8,129 nt of DNA from Gammaproteobacteria bacterium (GTDB lineage: Bacteria; Pseudomonadota; Gammaproteobacteria; BMS3Bbin11): NCBI GenBank assembly GCA_030597275.1, contig JAUVSB010000059.1:1-8129 (forward strand), written 5' to 3'. The position numbers and the translations under genes are program-made. Under the pieces are notes generated by a model. That model saw nothing but the letters and a program-made list of their open reading frames with translations. It searched no databases and had not been told where the DNA came from. The stretch's first letter is position 1, and each line of letters opens with the position of its first letter. Shown here piece by piece: positions 1 to 7,759 of the stretch.

Positions 1-1149
1 GGCCTGAAAGGTGAGCTCTTTCTTTAGTTCATGAGCCTCTGTCAGATCACGCAGGTAGGCAGTAAAAAAAGTCTCCTCCTCATCAATCTGGGTGATAGTG
101 AGTTCAATGGGGAATTGGTAACCCCTGGCATGCTGAGCCATAGTTTCGATACGTGTGTTCAGGATGGTAGTTTTACCTGTGGCCAACAGTCGCTTCATAC
201 CCGCATGATGCTTTTCTCTCAACTCAGGCGGAATAATGAGGCTGGCAAGATCACGCCCGATCATAGCGCTAATTTTATACCCAAAGGTTCTTTCTGTTGC
301 CGGATTAACTTCAGTAACAATACTGTTTGCATCAATACATATTATGCAGTCCAGTGCTGAATCCATTATGGCCTTATTGCGTGACTGGCTTGATGTCAGG
401 GAGCGAATAGCTTTATCTTTTTCCCTGGTTTGACGTTTTAAGTAAAAGAAGGACAATAGCAGGCTCAGGACTCCAATTGCCCAGATCATGAAAAATAGCT
501 GCAAGTCTTTGCTATTTTCCCTCTCTTGTCTGGCAAGAAGTTCTTTCATTGGTAATGCAATGGTGACGCCACCTCCAACACCATTGGTTTTATCAGCCAG
601 TCCTGGATGGCACAACAGGCAGCCCTTTTTAATCGGCAGTGGTTGAATCAGGCGCAAATAGGGTTCGCTGTTGATATTCGTATACTCAAAGACCTCCTTG
701 ATACCTTGCTCAAGTTTCAGCAAAGCTGCTTTTTCCCAGCTATCCGGCCGATTTTCTGGCCTTAGAGGTGTCAGACTGGTTACCCGGCCAGTAACACCAT
801 AGAACTGATGGTATTGCCTATCCAGGTCGCGCACTATCCACGCTGGATTAACCATAGATAATTTGATACCTGATGGCGTGGTGATATCACGCTCATCGAT
901 ATGCGCAAGGTATGGGTCAGGTTGAAATTTGTCGCTTACAGGGATATAGATTCGTCCGTGGCCGGTTAACCACAGGCGGAATGCCTTATCCTTATTAAAA
1001 TTTGCCCTGGCCTGGTTCTCAGCAAGCTCGTGGGTGGTTGCAGAATTATTATCAATTTTCCAATTTGCTAGACCTGCAATCACCAGGCTCCAGCCCACAA
1101 AGAGGAAAATGGTATAAAGATGTACAGGTGTGGCGTAACGCTTCTCCAT
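1..1149 (-). CDS. Membrane sensor with periplasmic c-type heme (DUF3365-like) domain and PAS domain, 3' end outside window
   Basis: This reading frame stays open from an ATG at 1149 to the window edge, giving 383 residues with no stop, so the gene is partial. A hydrophobic segment at residues 9-29 and another at about 216-237 enclose a periplasmic region of about 185 residues. Near its end is CLLCH (177-181), a CxxCH heme c attachment site, followed by a glycine-rich stretch. This arrangement fits the DUF3365/Tll0287-like heme sensor domain. After the second membrane segment comes a charged linker, then a PAS domain at about 261-372, with ALDCIICID near its start, NPATERTFGY in the middle and YLRDLTE at its end. 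The last visible residues (TEAHELKKELTFQA) look like the helical linker that often leads into a GGDEF domain, but a histidine kinase output is also possible. The role is probably redox or gas sensing passed to a cytoplasmic output. It lies 52 bp downstream of tsaB. An upstream in-frame-shifted ATG at 1156 gives no membrane segment, which supports the 1149 start. Confidence 0.82.
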   Translation of the reverse strand, partial: MEKRYATPVHLYTIFLFVGWSLVIAGLANWKIDNNSATTHELAENQARANFNKDKAFRLWLTGHGRIYIPVSDKFQPDPYLAHIDERDITTPSGIKLSMVNPAWIVRDLDRQYHQFYGVTGRVTSLTPLRPENRPDSWEKAALLKLEQGIKEVFEYTNINSEPYLRLIQPLPIKKGCLLCHPGLADKTNGVGGGVTIALPMKELLARQERENSKDLQLFFMIWAIGVLSLLLSFFYLKRQTREKDKAIRSLTSSQSRNKAIMDSALDCIICIDANSIVTEVNPATERTFGYKISAMIGRDLASLIIPPELREKHHAGMKRLLATGKTTILNTRIETMAQHARGYQFPIELTITQIDEEETFFTAYLRDLTEAHELKKELTFQA

Positions 1150-1168
1150 TATTCATTCTTTTATCACA

Positions 1169-1185
1169 TCACAGATAAAGTGTGA
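1169..1185. repeat. Short inverted repeat TCACA-N7-TGTGA between tsaB and the heme sensor gene
   Basis: TCACA (1169-1173) and TGTGA (1181-1185) are perfect inverted copies with a 7-bp spacer, in the 52-bp gap between tsaB and the sensor gene. It could be an operator-like site or a weak 5-bp hairpin. The half-sites are in the reverse order of a CRP site (TGTGA-N6-TCACA), so it is not a classical CRP box. No run of T follows on the minus strand, so it is not a convincing terminator. A repeat of this size can occur by chance. Confidence 0.3.
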
Positions 1186-1201
1186 ATTATTAGAGATACC
1201 C

Positions 1202-1876
1202 TTAACGTTCAGACATCTTCCTTGCCACTTTGTTACGAACATATTGAGGCAATGCCTCAGCGGGGTCAGTTGCTCTGCCCTGTGTTGATTCATGCATTGC
1301 CAGGCGAGCGATGTCTGCTGCATGCGGGAACTCATCATCGACACCGATAATTTCTCGATCACAAGTTTGCATTTGGGAAAATTCGTCTTTGTAACGATCC
1401 CAACCGCTACCGGTTACGATAATCTTTCCTTCATCTGGCAGGCTAATTGCCTCGGGTGAAGAAACACCAACCTCTCCAATCAATTCTGGTGGGACAGCAT
1501 CATCAATACGATACAAACCATAATAAACCTGTTCCATACGTGCATCGATAACACACAGCACCAGTCCCTGCTGTCGTACAGCCAATGCAGCCAGGGATGA
1601 GACAGCAATAAGTTTGCGACCCCTGGCCAATGCCAGTCCCTGCATCATTGCCGCACCAATCCTTAGACCGGTAAATGAACCCGGGCCTGCTCCGTAGGCA
1701 AAAAGGTCAATCTCATCAAGACAGGTTCCATTTTCAGCGAGCAAGCTGTTTATCATTGGTAATAAATGCTCTGCATGACCACGACCAACGACCTCAAACT
1801 TTTCTACCACATTCTGTTCAGATAGTAACGCGACAGAACAGGCTTCCGTAGAACTATCGAGGACAAGTATATTCAT
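1202..1876 (-). CDS. tsaB: tRNA threonylcarbamoyladenosine (t6A) biosynthesis protein TsaB
   Basis: TsaB (formerly YeaZ) is the non-catalytic partner of the TsaD threonylcarbamoyl transferase. With TsaE they place the t6A modification on A37 of tRNAs that read ANN codons, using the threonylcarbamoyl-AMP made by TsaC. The 224-residue length is close to the usual 230. It has the ASKHA-type start MNILVLDSSTEACSVAL, the family motif GAGPGSFTGLRIG (62-74), the segment VIDARMEQVYYGLY (109-122), and the typical end PAEALPQYVRNKVA (205-218). The start codon lies 13 bp after the relA stop, so the two are probably translated from one transcript. The visible ribosome site is weak (GGAATGAG around the relA stop). 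The cytoplasmic location and function follow from the family. The only unusual point is the relA neighbour. Confidence 0.95.
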   Translation of the reverse strand: MNILVLDSSTEACSVALLSEQNVVEKFEVVGRGHAEHLLPMINSLLAENGTCLDEIDLFAYGAGPGSFTGLRIGAAMMQGLALARGRKLIAVSSLAALAVRQQGLVLCVIDARMEQVYYGLYRIDDAVPPELIGEVGVSSPEAISLPDEGKIIVTGSGWDRYKDEFSQMQTCDREIIGVDDEFPHAADIARLAMHESTQGRATDPAEALPQYVRNKVARKMSER

Positions 1877-1889
1877 TTTTTAGCCAATC

Positions 1890-4064
1890 TCATTCCGTGA
1901 TCCTTCGTGCTTCATGTACATTTGGCAATTCATTGATCCGCGTTAATAATTTACTTAATCGCTCCAGGTTTTCGATTTCCAGACTAAGCCTCATTTTTGC
2001 TTCATGAGTTTTGGAATTTGATTTAGTGTTAACTGCAGTGACATTAATCTTTTCATTTGAAAGTAAGGCCGTAATATCATGTAACAGGCCTTTACGATCA
2101 TAAGCAACTATCTGTATATCGACAGAATAAACATCCTGCTCGGGACCACCCCAGTTAACTTCGATCAGGTGCTGGTCATCCTTATTCAGGGCACGCAGGA
2201 TATTGGGACAATCGCTACGGTGGACACTAACTCCCCTGCCCTGTGTAATGTAACCGACAATATCATCACCCGGTAGCGGCTTGCAGCATTTTGCCATCTG
2301 CGTCATCAGATTGCCGACACCCTGAACCTGTATATCTGATTGTGTTTTTTCGGCTGGTGTATGGCGTATCTTAAGCTCGGGTTCTTTTTTCTTCTGTGGG
2401 CTCAGGAAATGTTGAAGTGCATTTGCAATCTGTGTAGTTTTTACTTCGCCACGACCCAGGCCAGCCATCATATCGCTAGTTTTGTTGAATTTCAGCTGTT
2501 GAGACAGTTTATCGATGTTGACATCTTTCAACCCCAGCCGTACCAGTTCTTTGTCCAGGATCACTCTGCCATCAATGGCATTCTGGTCATGCTCCTGGGT
2601 GCGGAACCATTGCAGGATTTTTGATTTTGCCCGGTGTGATTTGGTGTAACCAAGATGGGGATTGATCCAGTCTCGGCTGGGCTGACCCTCCTTTATAGTC
2701 AGGATCTCTACTTTATCACCAGTTTTCAGTGTATAGGTCAGAGGTACGATAGCGCCATTGACCTTGGCGCCACGGCAGCGGTGGCCGACCTCTGTATGAA
2801 TCGTGTAGGCAAAATCCAGCGGAGTGGAGCCGCTGGGTAAATCTATAATATTGCCGGCTGGAGTGAAAACATAAACGCGGTCTTCAAATACCTGGCTGCG
2901 GAACTCAGCAACGAAGTCACTGCCATCCGCTGCTTCATCCTTCCATTCCAGCAACTGTCTGAGCCAGGCAATCTTGCGGTCAAAACCTTCATCATGGCCA
3001 ATGCCTTCTTTATAGCGCCAGTGTGCTGCGACACCCAGTTCGCATCGATCATGCATCGCCTGAGTCCTGATCTGAACCTCAACCAGTTTTTCCTGCGGAC
3101 CATGCACCGCCGTATGTATCGATTGATAATTGTTATTCTTCGGTGACGTAATGTAGTCGTCAAACTCTTCCCTGACATAGGGCCACAGTGAGTGAACAAT
3201 CCCGAGGGCGGCATAACAATCGGGAATAGTCTCGGCGAGAATGCGAACAGCGCGAACATCAAATATCTGGTCAATATCGACGTTCTTACGCGCCATTTTA
3301 CGATAGATGCTATTAATATGTTTTACTCTGCCAGTAACTTCGGCCTGAATACCTGCCTTGCCTAATTCGGTCTGCAGGGTAAGCATGAATTGTTCAATAT
3401 ACTGTTCACGGTCCGTACGCCGCTCATCAAGACTCCTGGCAATGCGATGGTAGGCTTCGGGTTGTAAATAACGCAGAGACAAATCTTCAAGCTGCCATTT
3501 TATCTGCCAGATTCCTAGCCTGTTCGCCAGCGGGGCAAATATTTCATGTACCTGTGCGGCGATCTTCTGCTGTAGTGCAGGCGGGCTATTCTTTATCTGT
3601 CGCAAGCGCTGCAGCCGATCAGCCAGTTTTATCAGGACAACTCTGACATCCTCGACCATTGCAAGCAGCATCTTGCGCAGGTTTTCGCCATCGATTTGTA
3701 AAGACTGGCCAGGCTGAAGATTTTTCTCACTAACAGGCATAACATCCATTTTATGGACGCCGCTGACCAGCGCTGAGATTCTCCCACCGAATGTCTTCTC
3801 TATTGTTTTTAGCCGTTCATCATCATGAATACGGGCATCATGTAAAATCCCCGCTACCAGCGTATCAATATCAACCTGCAGATCAAACAAAGTGTTTGCT
3901 ACACCCAGTGTGTAAGCCAGCTGATCCTGCTTTTTGTCTGCTGATATCTCGGCCTGGCGAAATTCAAGTGCCTGGCGAATTATTTCAACATCTTTAGATG
4001 CAACATTTTCTTGCAGCAGCTTCGGTAACCAGTGCTCAATATTGTATGCTTCAGTATTTTTCAT
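1890..4064 (-). CDS. relA: RelA, ribosome-associated GTP pyrophosphokinase ((p)ppGpp synthetase I)
   Basis: RelA transfers pyrophosphate from ATP to GTP or GDP when uncharged tRNA sits in the ribosomal A site, starting the stringent response. At 724 residues it is close to the 744 of E. coli RelA, and the domains are in the expected order. A degenerate HD hydrolase domain covers about 45-155. The synthetase domain (about 240-355) contains GRVKH, EFDD (300-303) and YQSIH (313-317). A TGS domain covers about 395-458. After a helical region comes a zinc-finger-like segment with CC (593-594), H615 and C619, then a C-terminal ACT/RRM domain (about 645-722). EXDD in place of the SpoT-type RXKD is the mark of monofunctional RelA. 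The hydrolase site keeps HD (75-76), but the usual ED pair is replaced in HDARIHDD, so hydrolysis is unlikely. The gene starts 28 bp after the Cache-like gene. No strong ribosome site is seen before the ATG at 4064. The symbol is secure over SpoT because of these motifs. Confidence 0.96.
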   Translation of the reverse strand: MKNTEAYNIEHWLPKLLQENVASKDVEIIRQALEFRQAEISADKKQDQLAYTLGVANTLFDLQVDIDTLVAGILHDARIHDDERLKTIEKTFGGRISALVSGVHKMDVMPVSEKNLQPGQSLQIDGENLRKMLLAMVEDVRVVLIKLADRLQRLRQIKNSPPALQQKIAAQVHEIFAPLANRLGIWQIKWQLEDLSLRYLQPEAYHRIARSLDERRTDREQYIEQFMLTLQTELGKAGIQAEVTGRVKHINSIYRKMARKNVDIDQIFDVRAVRILAETIPDCYAALGIVHSLWPYVREEFDDYITSPKNNNYQSIHTAVHGPQEKLVEVQIRTQAMHDRCELGVAAHWRYKEGIGHDEGFDRKIAWLRQLLEWKDEAADGSDFVAEFRSQVFEDRVYVFTPAGNIIDLPSGSTPLDFAYTIHTEVGHRCRGAKVNGAIVPLTYTLKTGDKVEILTIKEGQPSRDWINPHLGYTKSHRAKSKILQWFRTQEHDQNAIDGRVILDKELVRLGLKDVNIDKLSQQLKFNKTSDMMAGLGRGEVKTTQIANALQHFLSPQKKKEPELKIRHTPAEKTQSDIQVQGVGNLMTQMAKCCKPLPGDDIVGYITQGRGVSVHRSDCPNILRALNKDDQHLIEVNWGGPEQDVYSVDIQIVAYDRKGLLHDITALLSNEKINVTAVNTKSNSKTHEAKMRLSLEIENLERLSKLLTRINELPNVHEARRITE

Positions 4065-4092
4065 CTGAAAGACATTCTGTTCTAACGATTAG

Positions 4093-5067
4093 CTATCGCT
4101 CATCCGGCTTCTTCTCAAACGTGTCGCCAAACCAGAAGGCCTGCTCCTTTTCGAGAAACTCTTTTACCGGCATATAGTGTGAACCGTCGCAGGAAAAGGT
4201 CAGGCCAACCATACCATTGATGATATTAATTGAACTTGAACGCAGATATATTGTTTCATCACCGAAACGTAAACGTTTGAATTGCTCAAAACATTCCTTA
4301 ACCTGGTCTGGCGTAATAGTCGCCTTGCTCGTATAGGAACGCCAGGGATAAGCCAATGACAGGTCCGGATCCAGTATTTCGTCTATAGTCAGAATTCGAT
4401 AGCTATAGGGATCATCCATCAGCCAGATTGAACAGCGTCCACTGGAGAAATGAATCTTTGCATGGAATACCCCATGTTCTTCAATCAGCGTTGCAAAACG
4501 TGCCAGCACTTCATCAACATGCTCATCAAGCTCGGAGGTGAAGCGCTCCTGTAAAAAAAGTGTACCCCGTATAGCAGGATCACCCCGATACTGGTTCCAT
4601 TTTGGAACAGATACCGAGAGACTGCTATCACGAAGTAGTTCGTTGACTGAGAAATCTGCCGCAACGAAACCCAGAAGTTCATTACCCCTGTTCACCGCCT
4701 GCAGGGCGGTTATACATTCACGGCCATCGTAGTCACTTCGATAAACGGATGACAGCATAATCCCCATGTAGGGCAAATGTTTGGTTAGATACGGACGCTC
4801 ATGCAAATCCTTTCCCAGCCAGGAATCATCAGTGCTATCCGGAAGGATCATACAGCTGATAACATGGCCGCCGACATCCCAGGCGTATAACAGGCTGCAA
4901 TCAGGGATCGCACCTATCTCGTGGCGCAGTATTTCATCGATCTTTTTTTGATCGGGCCATATCTTGCTGCACATCCCGGCAAGTTCTGCCAGCGGCTGCT
5001 TGATATGTTTGGCCAGCTGCTCTTTTTTAGCAAGAATGCGTGTATGTACTGTATTCTGATCTGTCAT
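4093..5067 (-). CDS. Soluble protein with N-terminal PDC/Cache-like sensor domain, function unknown
   Basis: The 324-residue product has no signal peptide and no membrane segment, so it should be cytoplasmic. Residues about 30-145 have the layout of a PDC/Cache ligand-binding domain: a strand with YAWDVGG (61-67), the turn GKDLHERPYL (85-94) that resembles the GxDxxxRPY signature of these domains, then SSVYRS (106-111), a strand around ITALQAV (119-125), and the closing strand LLGFVAADFSV (131-141). Such domains usually sit outside the membrane in chemoreceptors and kinases, where they bind amino acids or other small ligands. Here there is no transducing partner in the same chain. The C-terminal half (about 165-315) is not recognised. 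It has a helix rich in acidic residues (about 172-198), YPWRSY (240-245), and cysteines at 212, 260 and 293. The gene lies 63 bp after hom and 28 bp before relA. A role in sensing a metabolite tied to these neighbours is inference only. The reading frame is real beyond doubt; the domain call is moderate. Confidence 0.7.
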   Translation of the reverse strand: MTDQNTVHTRILAKKEQLAKHIKQPLAELAGMCSKIWPDQKKIDEILRHEIGAIPDCSLLYAWDVGGHVISCMILPDSTDDSWLGKDLHERPYLTKHLPYMGIMLSSVYRSDYDGRECITALQAVNRGNELLGFVAADFSVNELLRDSSLSVSVPKWNQYRGDPAIRGTLFLQERFTSELDEHVDEVLARFATLIEEHGVFHAKIHFSSGRCSIWLMDDPYSYRILTIDEILDPDLSLAYPWRSYTSKATITPDQVKECFEQFKRLRFGDETIYLRSSSINIINGMVGLTFSCDGSHYMPVKEFLEKEQAFWFGDTFEKKPDER

Positions 5068-5130
5068 TATGTACTTTATACCGTCGTTTTATGACAACTG
5101 TATTAAAACACTTAGTATCGCCCAAACTCG

Positions 5131-6450
5131 TTATTCACCCGACTCCAGGTACTCGACACGTATGCGTGTAATATCGGGTTCGATCTCATCCAGGCTAGCA
5201 ATCTGCTGTAGCGCTTTATTCATCGATTTTTCAATTACCTCATGCGTCAGGATGACGATCGGCACTGTTGCCCCATGCTGATGCGGTACTTTCTGTACTA
5301 TCGCCTCAATACTGATGTTATTTTCACCGAGTATTCGGGTGACATTTGCCAGCACATTAGGCTGGTCAAGGGCCTGCAAGCGTAAAAACCAGGCACTGCT
5401 GACCTCCTCAATAGGCAGGATGGCCGTATCATCCAGTGCATCGGCCTGGAATGCCAGGTGGGGCACACGGTTTTCAGGATCTGTGGTCAGGGCACGGACG
5501 ACATCAACCAGGTCAGCAACTACTGCTGAAGCTGTCGGATCAGCTCCGGCACCAGCGCCGTAATACAAAGTAGGCCCTACTGCATCGCCATAAACCAGTA
5601 TCGCATTCATCACGCCATCGACATTGGCAATTAAGCGTTTTTCAGGTATCAGTGTAGGGTGTACACGTAACTCAACACCGGCTTCCGTACGCCTGGCGAT
5701 TCCAAGATGCTTGATACGAAAACCCAGGTCGGCTGCATCGGCGACATCCTGGGTGGTCAGCTTGCGCATTCCTTCTGTATAGGCTTTGTCGAACTGCAGC
5801 GGAATACCAAAAGCGATGGAGGCCAGTATGGTCAGTTTATGTGCCGCATCAATACCTTCGACATCAAAGGTGGGGTCGGCTTCTGCATAGCCCAGTTCCT
5901 GTGCTTCGGCCAGCGCATCGTCAAAGCTTCGCCCTTTATCGCGCATCTCGGTAAGAATGAAATTACTGGTGCCATTAATTATTCCGGCGAGCCATAACAC
6001 ACGATTACCTGACAGGCCTTCTCGTACTGCCTTTATAATAGGGATGCCACCCGCCACAGCTGCCTCAAAAGCAACGGTAACACCCTTCTCCTGCGCCGCA
6101 GCAAAAATTTCATTTCCATGCACTGCAATCAATGCTTTGTTGGCCGTCACCACATGTTTACCATTGTTGATGGCTTTCAGCACAAGGTCCAGTGCCAGTG
6201 TATCTCCACCTATCAACTCAACCACCACATCGATATCCGGCTGGTTGACGATTTCAAAAGGGTCGGTAGTCAGGGTGATGGAACTGGTATCACAAATACG
6301 CGGTTTATCCAGAGAACGGACCGAGGCCATTGTGACCTGGATACCGCGTCCGGCGCGTCGTGTGATTTCATCGGCATTGCGTTGTAAAACATTTACCGTA
6401 CCGCCGCCGACAGTGCCCAATCCTAAAATGCCTATATTTACAGGTTTCAT
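5131..6450 (-). CDS. hom: Homoserine dehydrogenase, monofunctional, with C-terminal ACT domain
   Basis: The enzyme reduces aspartate semialdehyde to homoserine with NAD(P)H, the branch step to threonine, methionine and isoleucine. The 439 residues match the usual length of the single-function Hom type, with no aspartokinase fused to it. The Rossmann nucleotide-binding motif GLGTVGGGT is at 10-18. HVVTANKALIA (99-109) holds the conserved lysine 105. The signature GIINGTSNFIL (156-166) leads to a catalytic stretch with D196, G199, D201 and K205. An ACT domain at about 354-428 is the usual site of threonine feedback control in this family. The ATG at 6450 is followed directly by the Rossmann strand, which supports this start; the ribosome site is a weak AAGAAGAAG. 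It follows alaC by 55 bp, a common gammaproteobacterial order. The threonine synthase gene that often follows hom is absent, and a Cache-like gene takes that place. Confidence 0.97.
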   Translation of the reverse strand: MKPVNIGILGLGTVGGGTVNVLQRNADEITRRAGRGIQVTMASVRSLDKPRICDTSSITLTTDPFEIVNQPDIDVVVELIGGDTLALDLVLKAINNGKHVVTANKALIAVHGNEIFAAAQEKGVTVAFEAAVAGGIPIIKAVREGLSGNRVLWLAGIINGTSNFILTEMRDKGRSFDDALAEAQELGYAEADPTFDVEGIDAAHKLTILASIAFGIPLQFDKAYTEGMRKLTTQDVADAADLGFRIKHLGIARRTEAGVELRVHPTLIPEKRLIANVDGVMNAILVYGDAVGPTLYYGAGAGADPTASAVVADLVDVVRALTTDPENRVPHLAFQADALDDTAILPIEEVSSAWFLRLQALDQPNVLANVTRILGENNISIEAIVQKVPHQHGATVPIVILTHEVIEKSMNKALQQIASLDEIEPDITRIRVEYLESGE

Positions 6451-6505
6451 GTGCTTCTTCTTTATATCTTGCGTTTAAAAAATAATCTTGTTTTAGAGGG
6501 TGTTT

Positions 6506-7693
6506 TTATGTGTTTTCAGAATCTTTTCGAAGCATTTCACGAATGCCCCTGACTGCCTGTCGTGTACGCTGCTCATTTTCAATCAGGCTAAAGCGGACAT
6601 GGTCATCACCATACTCACCAAAACCCACCCCTGGTGAGACAGCAACCTTTGCTTCCTGCAAAAGTTTCTTGGCAAATTCCAGCGATCCCATCACTTTGTA
6701 TATATCTGGAATCTCCGCCCAGACAAACATCGTGGCTTTAGGTTTTTCTACCGGCCATCCTGCTGCGCTCAATCCTTCACACAGCACATCTCTACGGTGC
6801 TGATACATATCTCGGATTTTCACTACTTCATCGTCGCACTGCTCCAGGGCAACAATAGCAGCGACCTGGATCGGCGTGAACATGCCGTAATCGAGATAGG
6901 ATTTCATTCTTGCCAGGGCCGATACCAGCTCATGATTGCCAACCATAAAACCAACTCGCCATCCCGGCATATTATAACTCTTTGACAGGCTGTAGAATTC
7001 AACGGCGATATCTTTAGCACCTGGAACCTGCAGAATCGAGGGTGCCTTATAACCATCAAAAACGATATCCGCATAGGCGATATCATGAACAACCCAGATA
7101 TTGTGCTCTTTGGCGATAGCCACCACACGAGTCAGGAATTCCAGGTCGACACATTGTGTAGTAGGGTTTCCTGGGAAATTGATCACCAGCATTTTGGGTT
7201 TTGGCCAGGAGTTCTTGATCGCTTTTTCTATTTCAGCAAAAAAATCACCACCTTTAACCAGCGGCACATGTCGAATATCCGCTCCGGCGATGACAAACCC
7301 ATAAGGATGAATTGGATAACTGGGATTAGGCACCAGCACGGCATCACCCGCCTCTACGGTTGCCAGGGCAAGATGCGCCAGACCTTCCTTGGAGCCAATG
7401 GTGACAATGGCCTCAGATTCCATATCCAGGTCTACATCGTATTTTCTTTTGTACCAGTCACAAATGGCCTTGCGTAATCGCGGGATGCCGCGCGATAAAG
7501 AATAGCGATGTGTATCCGGTCGACGCGCTGCCTCGCACAGCTTATCGACGATAATCTGCGGGGTAGGCTGATCAGGGTTTCCCATACCAAAATCAATGAT
7601 GTCTTCACCACGCTGCCTGGCCTCTGCCTTCAGGGCATTGACGATATTAAAAACGTAGGGGGGAAGTCTCTTGATACGGGCAAATTGTTCCAT
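6506..7693 (-). CDS. alaC: Alanine transaminase AlaC (class I PLP-dependent aminotransferase)
   Basis: AlaC moves an amino group from glutamate to pyruvate to make alanine and 2-oxoglutarate, in the cytoplasm, with pyridoxal phosphate. The 395-residue chain has all class I landmarks: RYSLSRGIPRLR near 63-74 (the YS..G...LR region), GSKEGLAHL (100-108) in the cofactor phosphate site, NFPGNPTT (172-179), the cofactor-binding aspartate D204 and tyrosine Y207, the Schiff-base lysine K238 in SLSKSYNMPGWRVGF, and the substrate carboxylate arginine R367 in HVRFSLIEN. SKSYNMPGWR is typical of the AlaC/AlaA-type subgroup. The opening MEQFARIKRLPPYVF is also typical, which supports the ATG at 7693 although the ribosome site (GAG, 5-7 bp upstream) is weak. 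A sigma70-like promoter lies about 65 bp upstream. In related genomes alaC often precedes hom, as here. Substrate preference for related 2-oxo acids cannot be excluded from sequence alone. Confidence 0.94.
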   Translation of the reverse strand: MEQFARIKRLPPYVFNIVNALKAEARQRGEDIIDFGMGNPDQPTPQIIVDKLCEAARRPDTHRYSLSRGIPRLRKAICDWYKRKYDVDLDMESEAIVTIGSKEGLAHLALATVEAGDAVLVPNPSYPIHPYGFVIAGADIRHVPLVKGGDFFAEIEKAIKNSWPKPKMLVINFPGNPTTQCVDLEFLTRVVAIAKEHNIWVVHDIAYADIVFDGYKAPSILQVPGAKDIAVEFYSLSKSYNMPGWRVGFMVGNHELVSALARMKSYLDYGMFTPIQVAAIVALEQCDDEVVKIRDMYQHRRDVLCEGLSAAGWPVEKPKATMFVWAEIPDIYKVMGSLEFAKKLLQEAKVAVSPGVGFGEYGDDHVRFSLIENEQRTRQAVRGIREMLRKDSENT

Positions 7694-7759
7694 TTTGACT
7701 CAACTGGTTAAACGATTACGGCCAATGCGCTGGAGATTCATATCCAACGAAAACAGCGA

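Noticed and set aside
31..433. Two overlapping open frames on the plus strand at the left edge (31-360 and 236-433)
   Set aside because: They lie opposite the PAS domain of the heme sensor, whose frame is open and has clear domain motifs.
1169..1185. A CRP binding site before the heme sensor gene
   Set aside because: The half-sites are present but in reversed order (TCACA then TGTGA), with a 7-bp and not a 6-bp spacer.
1153..1362. 69-codon frame on the minus strand overlapping the end of tsaB
   Set aside because: It overlaps the conserved C-terminal end of TsaB in another frame and has no family features.
2843..3274. 143-codon open frame on the minus strand inside relA in another frame
   Set aside because: The relA frame is intact across this stretch and carries the synthetase motifs, so this is an out-of-frame shadow and not a frameshift.
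5068..5130. A promoter with TATAAA just upstream of the Cache-like gene
   Set aside because: The TATAAA lies only a few bases from the start codon and has no -35 match at 16-18 bp spacing.
5957..6478. 173-codon open frame on the plus strand opposite hom
   Set aside because: It lies antisense to the strongly conserved N-terminal half of Hom, has no recognisable domain, and its product looks like a reversed-strand shadow rich in serine, threonine and proline.
7085..7477. 130-codon open frame on the plus strand opposite alaC
   Set aside because: It overlaps the conserved cofactor-binding core of AlaC, and I see no motif or ribosome site of its own.
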